Assembly: GCA_963978545.1 (NCBI GenBank)
Contig: OZ021725.1
Span: forward strand, 84,304,305-84,368,304
DNA from: Linyphia triangularis
Taxonomy: Eukaryota > Arthropoda > Arachnida > Araneae > Linyphiidae
Direction of reading: 5' to 3'
DNA: 64,000 nucleotides
The notes beneath the pieces are model-generated. The model saw only the letters and a list, made by a program, of their open reading frames with translations, was not told the origin of the DNA and did no database searches. Shown piece after piece: positions 45,977 to 57,484 of the stretch. Numbering within the stretch: the stretch's first letter is position 1; each line of letters begins with the position of its first letter. Both the position numbers and the translations under genes were made by a program.

Positions 45977-48900
45977 TATCAAAACTTTCGCTCAGATATA
46001 TTATAGACTCTAGAAATTGCATCTTTGGAACGACATAAAATTTATTTAAGTAATTTCAGACAAAGAATCTACGACTTCCAGCCAATTTTTCACATGTTTC
46101 GAATCATAATTTCATACTAGGTGGTTATATATAAAAATTTTGTAAATTTATATGTTTCAGTATTGATGAATGAAAAAGTAAAATTAACGTTAAGGGGGTC
46201 CTGTCCTCAAAATTCTAAAATATTTTTAGAATTATTTTTCTAAAATTTTTATGCAATACTGTATTATGTTTTGAAACTCAAACACTTATTTTAAAATCTC
46301 AAATTTAAAATACATATACATATATATATTTAAATTAAAAAATTTAAAAATTTTAACATTTCCTATGTTTGATATATTTAAAAAAAATTAAAAATCAATT
46401 CATTTTTGCATTAAATTACTTCTTATAATTCATATCATAAATTGTCTTCATAGTTTTTCAATAAAATATCTAGAACAAATTAAAAATATATATATTTTGT
46501 GTTATTCTGTATAAAACCCATAGTATGTAACCCATAGTTTCAAATACTTTTTTGAAAAAAGTTAAATCAAAATACACAATTCCTGGAGAAAAATTAAAAA
46601 AATATACGTGAAAAAAAATTGTGGAAAGTTTTATACATTTAAAACAAGTAGTTTTTAAGTTGTATCCATTTAAACTAAAAAAAAAAAAAAAGAACAAAAA
46701 GCCATCATCAAGAAACACAGTTTCAAAGTTTCAAGATAACACGTCTGAGATGCAGTTGCCATGTAACAAAAAATTAAATATTTCAAGATCAACTATTGAT
46801 TTAAACAAAAATTGTATGTCCTTTTATTTAGAAATATGTTTAATATTTCTTAGAATAAATATACAAAATATACATACCAATATACAAAAAAATAAAAAAA
46901 ATTTAAATTTGTGTCCCAGACCCCCTTAAAAATATTCATTTTTCTATCGAAAGAATTAAACCATAAAAATATAACTATAAGTAAGATATAAGAAACAAAA
47001 ATACCGTATTAAAACAAATAAGCACGATATTCGCACTAATAAAAGTGTAGTGTAACAAACTACTAGAAATTATAATAATACTTTTTCTCTTTTACTAGAT
47101 ATTTTATTGATTGGAGTGATGTGGGTGGATTGCTTTAATATCGAAACATCATTGGCAGATGACAAACTAGGAAGACGGTCTAGACGGTACACTAACTCGG
47201 AAAGTAGGAATACATTTTTTTGTAACTGAAACCTTATTAATATAATCAGAAAATTAACTAACTTAATCCGGACGATTGCATCAAAGTTGTTATAACGTAA
47301 ATTAATTATTCATAAGTGATAACAATGTAAGAGATGATTATTTTATAATTTTAAGTGTTCTGGCGTTTTATAACGTCTACTACTTACGTCAAATTCGATC
47401 TTTTTATGCCTTAAATTTGGAGCATAGAAAACGCAACGATTTATTCTGTTTAAAAGTGGTATATTCCCACTTTTGAATGGATTAGCTAAAAGACATATAA
47501 GTAAAACGCCATTAGCTAAAAGGCCTTACATTTTTAAAAAAAATCCTTTTTGGCCTTTGCCCTTAGTTTGATGAATGTTCGAAGAGGTGAAAATGCACTG
47601 AAATCTTAAGGAGGTTGAGATTTGTTAGGGGATGGGAAAACCAGCACCTTGATAGCGACAGTTACCAATCTTCTTAAAAATCGTCTCCCTCTTAGGATTT
47701 CATTGCATTATCTCCTCTTCCGACGTTCTTTAAATTATCATGTTTTCACCGGTGCCGTAGATGAGCTCAGTCCCAAAATAGAAAATTCTGCCCTAACTCA
47801 GCCTTTATTATATTGCGCTTGACGGATGGTTAATTAAAAATAATTTTATGCAACAATGTGCAGAGAGTTATACATGTCTTTTAAACGTGAAAAGGTTCTT
47901 GTTAATTTCTTTTTATGTAGGAAAAGTTTAAAAAAAAAAATCGAAGAACTTATAAGCACTCTTATCTTTATACACAGGTTGCGGCATAAGGTCAACCGGG
48001 TATAGCCAAAGAGGAACTGGGCAGAATTTCCAGCAAGAAAATAACGAAACTGTTGATGGCCTAAAAGCTCAAGTAGTAGGTGGTAAACCATCCACCAAAA
48101 AGTGGCCATGGATGGTAAATATTAAGGTTATTTTATAAAATTGTATTAAATATATAAACCAGTCAGGAAGTTTATTTCTGCAAGTCAATACGACTCCTAA
48201 GTTTGGTTGAAAAATGAGTTAGTACCTCACTTATTTTCCTTATCCATTCTGCAATAACTTTAAGATGTTTGAGCATCAAAGAAATTTTGTTTAAACATGA
48301 ATAAAATAGACCTATTTAAAAAGGTATCTGTAACTTCACCGAATATAATGTTATGAGACTGATGTATACAAGGCGTCTAGGAATTGAGGTTACAAACTTC
48401 TAGGAGGGTAGCTTCAATCTAGACGACTCGGAATGAAACAGCAATGCTTGGTCGGAAATGCTTGTCAGACGTGGTAGATGGAGCTACACGTGGGGACGCT
48501 ACAAGAGGGGATGCTACAAGAACTCTCGGGATTTCCGAGAGGTCTTGTAGCAACTCTTTAATTTCACACACAGATGTATGTATGCGACGTAGTTATCCCA
48601 ACTCGTTGAAAGCAATTTGAACACCTTCTTGGACATGTATGTAGTTGGTCATATTACTTTTTTTTTAATGTTCATCGAGTAATAAACTGCATGTAATCAC
48701 TTACGCGTGATGTCCTTTCTTTAGTTTTCTGCGTATACTACACAAGTACGCCGTTTCCGAACCAACCGTGATTCCGAGTCGTCTGTATGCGCACTGACCA
48801 TCCTCTAAGTTGGTAAACCTGGTGCTGAGACACCCCGTATATATTACCAACATTAAAATTTAATATTTTTTTAACAGATACCCAAAGTAGATAGTGATGC

Positions 48901-51900
48901 TTTTTGATTACAGGGAAGACGTCTATTAATTCAGTATAAATGTTAAGTACTGTATTTTAAAGGAAGTTAACATTCAATTACAAACTTAAGTAGACTTGAA
49001 AAAGTGAAAAGTACAAACAACATACCCATTATCCCTAAAATATAAAAATAAGTACTCTTTGCGTATAAGCAAACAATGCTCATATAAGAGAGTCGCTGTC
49101 ACTAAAAGACTGATTATGCACATATTTCCATTCCAATTTTATAACTTTTCAACAGTTTGACTCAGGAAATATACTTTTCAAGTAATTATCAAAAGCTGGG
49201 ATTCGAAATATTTAAGTAGAATAGAAGAAACCAAACATGTATACATCAGAAGCAGAGTCACAAAAATACTGCTCGTTAGTTGTTGGTGAATTTTGGTAAA
49301 AAAAATCTTGCCAATTTGGGGTTTACGTAAGCTTTTTAACCTGATATATGACCCATATATGCAGCAGTTAAGCTGAACTTCTATAAGTTGCAACTGGCCT
49401 TCTGCTCAAAATTTCCAGTACTTCTGGTTGAATTCTGGAATCTGAAATCTTCTCGACGTGACCTTTCATTTGACATTTAGTTTTGGTTGGTAATGTTGAT
49501 TCCAAACAAAGGGACTGGCAGAATCTTTTTATACAATACTTTTTTTTAAATTTATGGTATGTTTTTGCTTTCAATTATCCATATATTAACGTAGTGTTAT
49601 GAAAGTATTATTTTCGATCAAAAAAAAAAAAGTGCAATTCTCTACGTTACGTTTCGGAACATCCTGTCTTCAAAAAAGTTGTGTATATAAAATGTCTGTG
49701 TATCTGCTTGTACGTGGTAATCAAATCAAAACTGTCGAATGAACTGACCAACGATGTTCAAATTTGGTGTACTGATTACTGGTGGCCATGGGACCTGCCA
49801 TTAAGGTTTTCGTCAATATTGCGCATGAGGTAGCTGCCTTTGAAAAAATCCCGTTGTTCAGCAATTGAAAAAAATGGCTCTAACGATTTGGTCAAAATCG
49901 CTATGGTAATGCCTCTTAATGTGTTATCCCACCTCCAAAATTCTCGTAAAAATTCTATAAAGGAGTAAAAAGTTGGAAAACTAATGTCTGTAATGCAGAA
50001 TTTCTTTCCCTTGAGCATCGCACATCAGCGATCCTTTTTTTTTTTTGGCCCATGTAAGAATTTGCGTAAAACTGGCCTTTTTTTCTTCAAACAAATGAAA
50101 ATATGATGATGGTAATGACACTATTCAGCGTCAAATTTAAATGTAATGACCATTATTATAATATAATTGAAAGTTGTGCAATATTCCATCAATCTAGTTT
50201 TTATCGAAATGGTACTTTTGAAATGCTCATTTGATTTGTGGATATATACGTGGTTTTTACAATTACAGGTGTCGCTCATGCTTCGTAACGGACTTAATGT
50301 AGGACATGCCTGCGGAGGATCTGTAATCAACAAGAGGCACGTGCTCACGGCTGCTCATTGCTTCGTCGAAACTTCGTAAGCATTATCCTTCAAGTAAAAT
50401 CTATTAATTTACTTCTTAAAAACTCAAAACTTTGCACCCATTTTAACAAATATCATCTACATTAAAAGCAAAATTGGTATTGTCCAGTTATCATTCTCAA
50501 TCCTTACAAAGCAAAAGTTATAATTGCAACTCCAAGTTAAAATATTAGTTTAGCTAATTTCATTCATAATATAAATATCCTTTTTTTTATATCAGGTAAT
50601 ATTTTATTTTTTTTAATTTATATTTTTTCTTCATTTATAGATGTATATTAAAAGGGGTATTTTAATTATTCACAAAATGAGAATACTCAAAAGATCTTAT
50701 TTAAAATATTGGAATATTTTGAATTATACTCTTTTGGACATCCTTCACATCTTTTAAATATTCCGAAGTATTAGAATATTTGTGAATTCATGGATGTTAT
50801 GCGCCTGGATATTTGTATGTACGTATTTTTTAATGTATGGGTGATCAAAGTATTCGTGCTTGTCGTGTCAAACCAGACACATTTCATTAGAATACATGGA
50901 ACATTCCATGACATTTGAAGCCCGTAGGTAATGGTATGGGCTAGCATGACCGCAAATGAACATTGAAGGCGTTTATAAAAATAAATTGTGTAAGAAATTT
51001 ATTAAATTAAATTGTGAAACGTGCCTATCCCAAAACTACTTCGAGCCTGCAATGGAAGGATCCCAGAAGCATTTAAGCATTAGTCACATTGATTCAAACC
51101 ATTATACAGAATAAGGCAGCGCCATTGGTCAATTTTCCTATCAGTCTACGAAGAAGTAACACCCACACAAAATGGCGGCTGCATGCTGAATGGGAAGTTG
51201 ATAGTTCTAATAGAGAATTCGTATTTTCTTCGTTTGTTTTTAAAAATATGATTATTAAAAAAAAGGAAGATATTGGTTTCATTATAAGCAACGTCAAATC
51301 ATTGTATGAAAAAAAAATCCTATTCACGATTTTAACAGTATTACGACCAGCTCTGAATTCAACAAAGCCTTATTCTTTTAAATAGGAAAAGTTATGTTTG
51401 CTGGTATTTCTAATTGATGTAACTTTTTTAATGAAGTTTGATGATTGTATAGTCGCACTAAGTTGGTTCGTAACTTCAAAATTGTAATATACTTATAAAT
51501 AATCGTAAAACTGATTTTTAATAATAATTAATTGAAAATTTGAATAGTGGTGCCATCTATATGAAAATTTAACAAATCCCAATTTAGCTTTTATGAAATA
51601 TTTTTACCATGTAAGAGTCGTGATAATTAATATTCAGTGAAAACGTTTTATGGGAAATTTTTTTATTTTTCTGTTTAATTTGTGGATTGAAAGAAAAATC
51701 GAAATATATTATATTTATATTTTATTTTTTACTTACAGTTAAATTATAGAATAGACATCTTTATAATTTCTATAACTTCAATTATCATAAAATAGATAAA
51801 CTTATGTCATAACTTATGTTCACAATATTATAATCCAATATAATACTAGACTGCACACGAAAATATTTCTTATTAAATACAAGTCAATATTAAAAAAGCT

Positions 51901-54900
51901 CAATATTTATTAATATTTATTATTATTATAAAAATAGAACACATGTAGTATAGGAGATTTGTCGATATTTTTTTTTTTTGGTAAAAGCAAAAAGGATCAA
52001 AATCAAAGTGTAAATAGTAATGGAATACGATTAAAATATTAATAATAATTAAATTAAAATACTAATAGTAATAAAATGAAAATAACACTAAAATTAAGTT
52101 AAAATGTAAATAATATAAAGCATCAAATTAAAATAAAACTTAAAATCTGTTTCCAGAAATCGCATTTATCCGGAAAAAACTACATCTATATAAAATCAAG
52201 TCGAAGAAATGTCATATTCTACATCTGCATCATAAAAATTATAATAACAAAAAGGCTCTAAAAAATGTATGCGTCGCATTGATGCATTCATTTATTCAGA
52301 AATATTTTAGTTTATTCTTTATAATGGGTAACAAACAAATGACTATTAATAAAATAATAAGAATTGATAATTTCAAAAATAGCATTCGAGTTTCTGAGTC
52401 CCCCAAACATTTAATTTTATATGTACTTTTCCTAATTGTGTATTTGGAAGTTAAAAGCAATCTTGGATATTTTCTTATTGCGTGTCTTAAAACAATTGAA
52501 GCAGCTAATCACGAAGTCATTGAAATTTAGCACATTTCTTTCTGAAAAACAGTGCATTTTCTGATATTTACCCCACAAAAATAGTAATTGTTTGTTGCCT
52601 TCATTTTTTAGCAATATAGTGGAATGTGCCAAACTTCTTGAGCACATAAGTAAGTTATACGTTAGCATGTACTTACAGGATTTGTATCAATATCTTTTAC
52701 TCTTTCAGAAAAGATCCAGGATCGTGGACAGTTCTGGTCGGAGAACTTTCACTTGGTAGCTCCACCTTACGCTACAATGTCGAGGCCCTGAAAGTTCACG
52801 AAGGCTACGTCGGTGCACCAGACCACTACAACGACATAGCCATAATGCGTCTAGCTTCTTCACTGCCTAGTGACGTCATGCCAGTTTGTCTGCCAATAGA
52901 AGATTCAGTGAGAGAAGGAGATTATGTGACGATTCTCGGTTGGGGTAGATTGAGTGAGGGTGAGATTCTCTCATGTATGGTGTTTGGAATTTAATTATAG
53001 ATTCATATGATAAGTCGAACGTTCCCTTTTTGATACCTTTTCACTAATTTGAACACGTAAAACTTGTTTTTACTTTTAATCGTAAGATATAATATTATGC
53101 AATGACCACCATTTACGAATTTTAATTAATTCTATCCTGGGGAACTGAAATCTTTTATTTTTTAGTCACGCGAATAATTAAAAAAATTCTTCTGAACTTT
53201 CAACAGTGGACCATTCAGTCAGAGAAATTCTAATAGCTAATAGATATAAAGGGCAGAGGTATATTACGATTTTTTTTATCGAGTAGTTTTTATTTTATCT
53301 TGAATTTAGTTTAAGTGTTGCAATATGATTTTCAGGTGGGCAGTCCACCATGGATTTACAAGAGATTCATGACATAAAAATAATGTCAAATACGCGCTGT
53401 TCACAGGAAATTGTATCTATGGATCCCCGCCATCAACCATTAGCGAATAGCCAATTCTGTTCGGGAGAACAATATGGCGGGAAAGGTCCTTGCGTGGTAT
53501 GATGTTACTTTATTTAAAATATATAAAGTGTCAATTCTCTGTCTGTCGCAAGGGACATTTTGGCTCTTTTTTCTACTCGTAAACAGATAAGAATTAAAAA
53601 ATTAAGATGAATCTAATAGTTATGTTTTTATTTTATATCATATTACTTGGTGAAAAAGTTATATGAAAAAATAATTATTTTATCTGACGCTCGGGACACG
53701 TCCATGTCCCGTGCGTCAGACGATATAAATGCATATTTGACCTATTTAAAATAATTATTTTTCCATATAACATTGCTGTCAAGTAGAGCTATATAAAATA
53801 AAAGTATAATTGCTAGATTCATAATAATTTTAGAATTCTAATTTGTTTATGAGTAGAAAAAAGAGCTAAAATGTCTCGTGCTTACAGCAGAGAATTTCTC
53901 ATAGTTTGATATTATTATGAAATATAGTTTTTAATTCAAAAATATAATTTTTGAGCGTATCACATTGTCAATAGGAATTACTCTGATAGGTTGTAAAAAT
54001 GTTACTTTTACCAGTCGTATGGCTATTTTTGACTACTGCACAAACGTCCCCAAGGTTGCAATAAGCTATCACTATTCGCTCAAACTCGAAAAAGTTAGAC
54101 AAGAGCTAAACGCACTAAATTCATCTTTTCCTCTTTTGGCTTACAGATTATTAACTTATACATTCAGAACAATGAAAATCGACAAATATGAAAAACTTCG
54201 TAAGAAATTAAACTTTTGTCATCCTTTGTGACCTTTGTATGATCCTTGAGTGGGAAAGAAAAGGGAAAAAGTTCTAAAAATGGAATAGCTGAATGTCAAT
54301 ATCCTCTGTCACTAAAACACTGAAGTCTGATCCCTGATTCATATTTAAAAATTAATTAATTAATTAATTAAGCAAACAATCAATCAATTAATTAAAAAAA
54401 TTCTGAATAGAAAAATTCTGCATATCAAGAAGTTTCCACTTAACTAGGATACTGAAATGTGTTTTCAATGTTCTGTTATGAATTTTCTTAGAGGAAATGA
54501 CAACACAGTTTTTACAATAACAAAAAAACTACAATGTATTCTTTGTTTAGAGGCTCCCAGACTTTCTTAAAATAACAGTGAACTTGTTATAAAGCCATAA
54601 CAAAAGCTTCAGTGCGTACAACCTCAGACACTGCTATAAGTCAGGCACTCCGAAAGTAAACAAACACCGAGATCCTTTCAAAGTAATTCTCAGAACCTAA
54701 CTGACTCTGATTTCACGCCCTGGTCGTATTTATATGCTCGTGGGTAAACTTTCCTAACGAAACAAAAGCTTGTGACATAAGCCATAGTAAAAGCTTCAGT
54801 GCGTAAGTTTTTCAGACACAGCGATAAGTCAGGTATCACGTAAATAAACAAGCACTGATATCCTTTAAAAGCAATTCTCTGAGTTCAACTGACTCGGATT

Positions 54901-56275
54901 TCACGCTCTGAAGTATTTTTTTATGCTGAAGGGCAAACTTTCCTGAAAAATCCAGAGCAAACGATCTGACGATCAGAATGTACAAGAAAGCATCTCGAAA
55001 TTTCTCGATTCACTTCGGTGTTGCCAACTTTTAGAATGTATTATCGCTGTTAACAAAAATATTTTAAAAATATTATTTCTTTAACCACTCAATTCTTTTA
55101 ACCCATTGATGGTCATGCACGTATATATACGTCTTAGGATACCCAGTTTTTCCAGCAATACATAACATTTTTAAATGTATAAATAAAATTTAAAATAAAA
55201 TATTTTTCAGATATTTTCATTAGGATGATAGTCTAAAACAAGAAAAATAAAAAATAATTTAAAAAAATCATGAATTTGAATTAGAAATATAATTTAAAAA
55301 TTATTACAGGGAAAACAACTGGGGAATTTCGCCCATTCCCATGACCGTCAGTGGGTTGGGACTAAATTTTCTAACTATACAGGTAGGGTTATAATTTTTT
55401 TATATTTCCGATTCGGACTGATGGATTTAGGCCTAGGTGTCGGCATTATGTGCAGAGAAGAAGTGAGCTAATTACTGGAAGGCACAATGATTATTTAAGT
55501 TGATTTTTTTTTTTTTAAATCCATTTTTCAAATATGAGATTTGGATGTCTTACTAGAATATTAATTGAAATGTATGCATTTATTTTCTGCCCAAATAAAT
55601 TATTTAAAAATCCATTATTACACTTTCTTTTCTATGGGAATTTGACAATTTTTCTTTATTTGATTTTAAGTTTTTGAATGCCGGGATATGGGGAGGGTGG
55701 AAAGGATACAATAGTACCCCCTGAAAAGTCTTCAAGTAACAAAAAAGTTAAACTACGAATATGCTGGCTATGGTAGTTTTTCAAATGGTCATGGTAAAAA
55801 GCATGAATGTTAGTTGATTAATTAATTATTAAGTTAAACACTGTATGATAGAAAGGTTATTGTGACTACTTTCCAAGGGAAAATTAATGTTTTGAAACAA
55901 CTTTTTGATGTTTATGATGAGTTTTAATTAAAATAGAAAATATAAAAGTATTAATATGAATTCCAGGGAGACTCTGGTGGTCCAGTGATGTCCAGGAACC
56001 ACGCAGGTCAGTACGAAGTTGTAGGCTTAGTTTCGTACGGCTTCGAATGCGGGATGCCTGGAGTTAATGGAGTGTACACCAAAGTGTACGCCCATCTTCC
56101 GTGGATTCAGCAGTTCGTCGGAGATGGACGATACAGTGAAGGAGGATACAGAGATGGAGGGTACAGAAATGGAGGAGGACATACTGAATATGTAGTGCTT
56201 AATGAAAGTGGCGTAGAAGACTTTTTTAAAGACTGGAACAAATTTATGGATTATTTTGGCGGAAATCCTTTTTAA
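42177..56275 (+). CDS. Secreted chymotrypsin-fold serine protease C, 7 exons
   Basis: Predicted 363-residue S1-family protease. Exons: 42177-42198, 47099-47203, 47978-48114, 50269-50375, 52709-52959, 53336-53496, 55967-56275. All junctions are GT/AG and phases match (1,1,0,2,1,0). Residues 1-19 form a signal peptide (MSTAKLLNILLIGVMWVDC). A propeptide with GRRSRR and CG (Cys44) precedes VVGG at 75-78. Catalytic residues are His118 (LTAAHC), Asp166 (YNDIAIMRL) and Ser264 (GDSGGP). Eight Cys outside the signal fit four disulfides, including Cys44-Cys184 linking propeptide and catalytic domain. Two features are odd: the residue before VVGG is Gln74 instead of Arg/Lys, and the position equivalent to 189 at the base of the S1 pocket is Gly258 (KGPCVGDSGG), so trypsin-like specificity is unlikely. 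Residues from 314 on form a Gly/Tyr-rich then acidic tail. Substrate unknown; role in haemolymph, digestion or venom cannot be decided. Confidence 0.85.
42681..42879. mobile_element. Palindromic MITE in intron 1 of C
   Basis: Arms of about 90 bp (42681-42776 and 42790-42879) are reverse complements, ends ACACTGTTAAAAATT. Loop of about 13 bp. Non-coding. Confidence 0.85.
43769..44448. mobile_element. hAT-type MITE, 680 bp
   Basis: Ends TAGAGGCC and GACCTCTA, with subterminal ATATCGAT-rich repeats inverted at the two ends. Perfect 8-bp duplication ATAGGGTT at 43761-43768 and 44449-44456, the hAT signature. The interior includes an A-rich run (44280-44313). No transposase. Confidence 0.85.
45423..45612. 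mobile_element. Palindromic MITE, 190 bp
   Basis: Arms of about 80 bp, outer ends AAGCTTGCCGTCCACTAT and its near complement. Inner arms pair through GCCAATTACAAGGCTG. Non-coding, in intron 1 of protease C. Confidence 0.85.
45928..45974. repeat. Poly(T) tract, 47 bases
   Basis: Uninterrupted T run, the longest homopolymer in the window; in intron 1 of protease C. Confidence 0.95.
47099..47203 (+). CDS. Protease C exon 2 (signal peptide core, prosegment)
   Basis: After acceptor TTTTACTAG it encodes ILLIGVMWVDCFNIE, ADDKLGRRSRRYTNSE, and ends in phase 1 before GTAGGA. The hydrophobic core completes the signal peptide and RRSRR offers a dibasic processing site. The same exon is recognisable in pseudogene B at 8170-8491. 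Confidence 0.75.
47978..48114 (+). CDS. Protease C exon 3 (propeptide and VVGG)
   Basis: Encodes CGIRSTGYSQRGTGQ, then VDGLKAQ and VVGGKPSTKKWPWM, before donor GTAAAT. Starts with two bases completing a Ser codon. VVGG is the expected new N-terminus of the active enzyme; Gln precedes it. Confidence 0.85.
48368..48839. mobile_element. DNA element with ACGGGGTGTCT-like ends
   Basis: Left end ACAAGGCGTCTAGGAATTG, right end GAGACACCCCGT, imperfect inverted repeats of about 11 bp. The interior is less AT-rich than its surroundings, with a duplicated GCTACAAGA phrase. Superfamily not assigned. Confidence 0.4.
49610..50199. mobile_element. TIR element, family X copy 4
   Basis: Right end AATTGAAAGTTGTGCAATATTCC as in copy 1; interior phrase CCATTAAGGTTTTCGTCAA. 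The left end is truncated. It ends about 70 bp before exon 4 of protease C. Confidence 0.7.
50269..50375 (+). CDS. Protease C exon 4 (catalytic His)
   Basis: Encodes VSLMLRNGLNVGHACGGSVI and NKRHVLTAAHCFVET plus two bases. His118 in TAAHC is the catalytic His; Cys103 and Cys119 form the adjacent disulfide. Donor GTAAG. Confidence 0.9.
50376..52708. other. Intron 4 of protease C
   Basis: Extremely AT-rich between about 51480 and 52150. Frames at 51089-51385 and 52279-52530 have no domain and are not called. Confidence 0.5.
52709..52959 (+). CDS. Protease C exon 5 (catalytic Asp)
   Basis: Encodes KDPGSWTVLVGELSLGSS, EALKVHEGY, DHYNDIAIMRLASSLPSD, PVCLPIEDSVREGDYVTI and LGWGRLSE. Asp166 is catalytic; Cys184 is the expected partner of propeptide Cys44; GWG is the conserved strand. 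Ends in phase 1 before GTGAG. Confidence 0.9.
53336..53496 (+). CDS. Protease C exon 6 (S1 pocket)
   Basis: Encodes GQSTMDLQEIHDIKIM, NTRCSQEIV, NSQFCSGEQYGGKGPCV. Cys229 and Cys249 are the expected 168-182 pair. The residue six before the nucleophile is Gly, not Asp. Confidence 0.9.
53533..53896. mobile_element. Foldback element in intron 6 of protease C
   Basis: Arms of about 150 bp are reverse complements (outer TTCTCTGTCTGTCGC; inner ATAATTATTTT). The centre is a GC-rich hairpin, CTGACGC and GCGTCAG around GGGACACG. Non-coding. Confidence 0.75.
54350..54372. repeat. TTAA microsatellite
   Basis: Short run of ATTA/TTAA units in intron 6 of protease C. Confidence 0.8.
54582..54945. repeat. 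Two tandem ~185-bp units in intron 6 of C
   Basis: Both units contain AAAGCTTCAGTGCGTA, TAAGTCAGG, AAACAAGCACTGA-like and GATTTCACGC phrases in the same order. They may be part of an element of which only a dimer remains. Confidence 0.65.
55102..55355. mobile_element. piggyBac-type MITE, decayed
   Basis: Left TTAA (55098-55101) then CCCATTGATGGTCATG; right CATGACCGTCAGTGGG followed by TTGG where TTAA is expected. 254 bp, non-coding, in intron 6 of protease C. Confidence 0.6.
55967..56275 (+). CDS. Protease C exon 7 (nucleophile Ser and tail)
   Basis: Opens with GDSGGPVMSRNHAGQYEVVG in phase 0, continues through VSYGFECGMPGVNGVYTKVY and AHLPWIQQF. A roughly 50-residue tail follows with GGYRDGGYRNGGGH, then FFKDWNKFMDYFGGNPF and TAA. 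The tail is absent from B and D. Confidence 0.9.
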   Translation, partial: GDSGGPVMSRNHAGQYEVVGLVSYGFECGMPGVNGVYTKVYAHLPWIQQFVGDGRYSEGGYRDGGYRNGGGHTEYVVLNESGVEDFFKDWNKFMDYFGGNPF

Positions 56276-56307
56276 CTACAGGGTAACAAGAGGAAGACAT
56301 GGATGAA

Positions 56308-56313
56308 AATAAA
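56308..56313 (+). terminator. Probable polyadenylation signal of protease C
   Basis: AATAAA 33 bases after the stop codon; other candidates exist further on. Confidence 0.45.
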
Positions 56314-57171
56314 ACTGTTTCGGATGAGATTTTTCTTTATGAAAAACGAAATTGAAACACCTTCACAAACCTCCTGAGGAATCTCTCAACTATTCTTTGA
56401 AAAATACATGTCTTCTATATAGTTTAACGAACATTGTAAATTTATTTCTAGTAAAGTAATAACTAAAAAAAATATGTAATTTAGATGAACAGTAATGTAT
56501 TGCTATTTCTCTAAAGACATTTTTATAGAGGATGATATTTCTTAAGTACGTATTTTCTACCAAGAATGAAAGCTGTTACGTCATAAATAGATGGTAAAAT
56601 GGCACAACAAAGCGTACTCTAACATTTTGAATGTTGATTACGGAGCCTCAATTGAGTTTGTTTCGACGTTTTCAATCAAAACTTCACAATTTTAGTTCAT
56701 TTAGATTACATCTGAGGTATTTTTTGTAAGAGAGAGAGAATCGGTTGGAAAATATAGTTCATATTTCTTGAAGAACTGTAACCATGTCAAATGTTTAGTT
56801 TTTGTATATTCCCCTCAAACAATATGAAAGGTCAATTTTTTTAAATTTAAATAGGCTTATAATATGATGAGGATACGGCAGCTTTTAATATTGGAGATTT
56901 TAATTCAGCAATTTAATAATGCCCGAATAATTGGATAAAGCATTCACGTATTGATAAGAAGCAAAAAAAAAAAAAAAAAAAACATTCCATGTAAGAACTT
57001 ATTTTTATTTTAATTTTTGGTGTGAAGTCTATATCCCTAACATGGCAAGTTTTATAAATTGGATCTCTCTACGATGTTATTTTTTTCTTTTTATATCAGA
57101 ATGGGGCAATGTCGGAAAATTTCTTGATCATAAAAAAATAATTTTTTCAATAGAAATATACGAAGTGACCA
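56314..57171. other. 3' flank of protease C
   Basis: AT-rich, A run near 56965-56982, no gene or clear element. Confidence 0.35.
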
Positions 57172-57275
57172 AGAAGACACTTTTTATTATATAAATTATC
57201 TTATTTTTTTTTTACTTTGGCTATTAAAGTAAAAAAAAAATAAGATAATTTATATAAGAAAAAGTGTTGTGTTCT
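57172..57275. repeat. Hairpin-forming inverted repeat
   Basis: Arms of about 42 bp (CACTTTTTATTATATAAATT and complement) separated by about 10 bases. Possibly a small MITE. Confidence 0.75.
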
Positions 57276-57484
57276 AATCATATATATTTTTTACGAAGAT
57301 GAAACCATATTAGAAGCTATTCACTTTATAAAAATTTGATAACATATTGTCAAACTTACATGAAGAGCACCGATTATATACTATTAAGTAGATAAATATT
57401 TCCTAAAGCTAAAAAGAAACGTGCACGTTACCGATTGTCTTTGATGTCTTAGGACATCTCTTTTATGAAATTGTATAGCACCTA

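Larger units (their letters stand above)
42199..47098. other. Intron 1 of protease C (4.9 kb)
   Basis: Contains a palindromic MITE (42681-42879), a hAT MITE (43769-44448), another palindromic MITE (45423-45612) and a 47-base T run (45928-45974). Frames such as 42779-43006 and 46470-46929 are repeat- or AT-derived and carry no domain. Confidence 0.6.
48115..50268. other. Intron 3 of protease C
   Basis: Holds a TIR element (48368-48839) and family X copy 4 (about 49610-50199). No extra exon seen. Confidence 0.55.

Noticed and set aside
47622..47822. Extra clip-domain exon of protease C in intron 2
   Set aside because: The frame has no cysteines and no suitable acceptor/donor pair; exon 2 to exon 3 phases already match.
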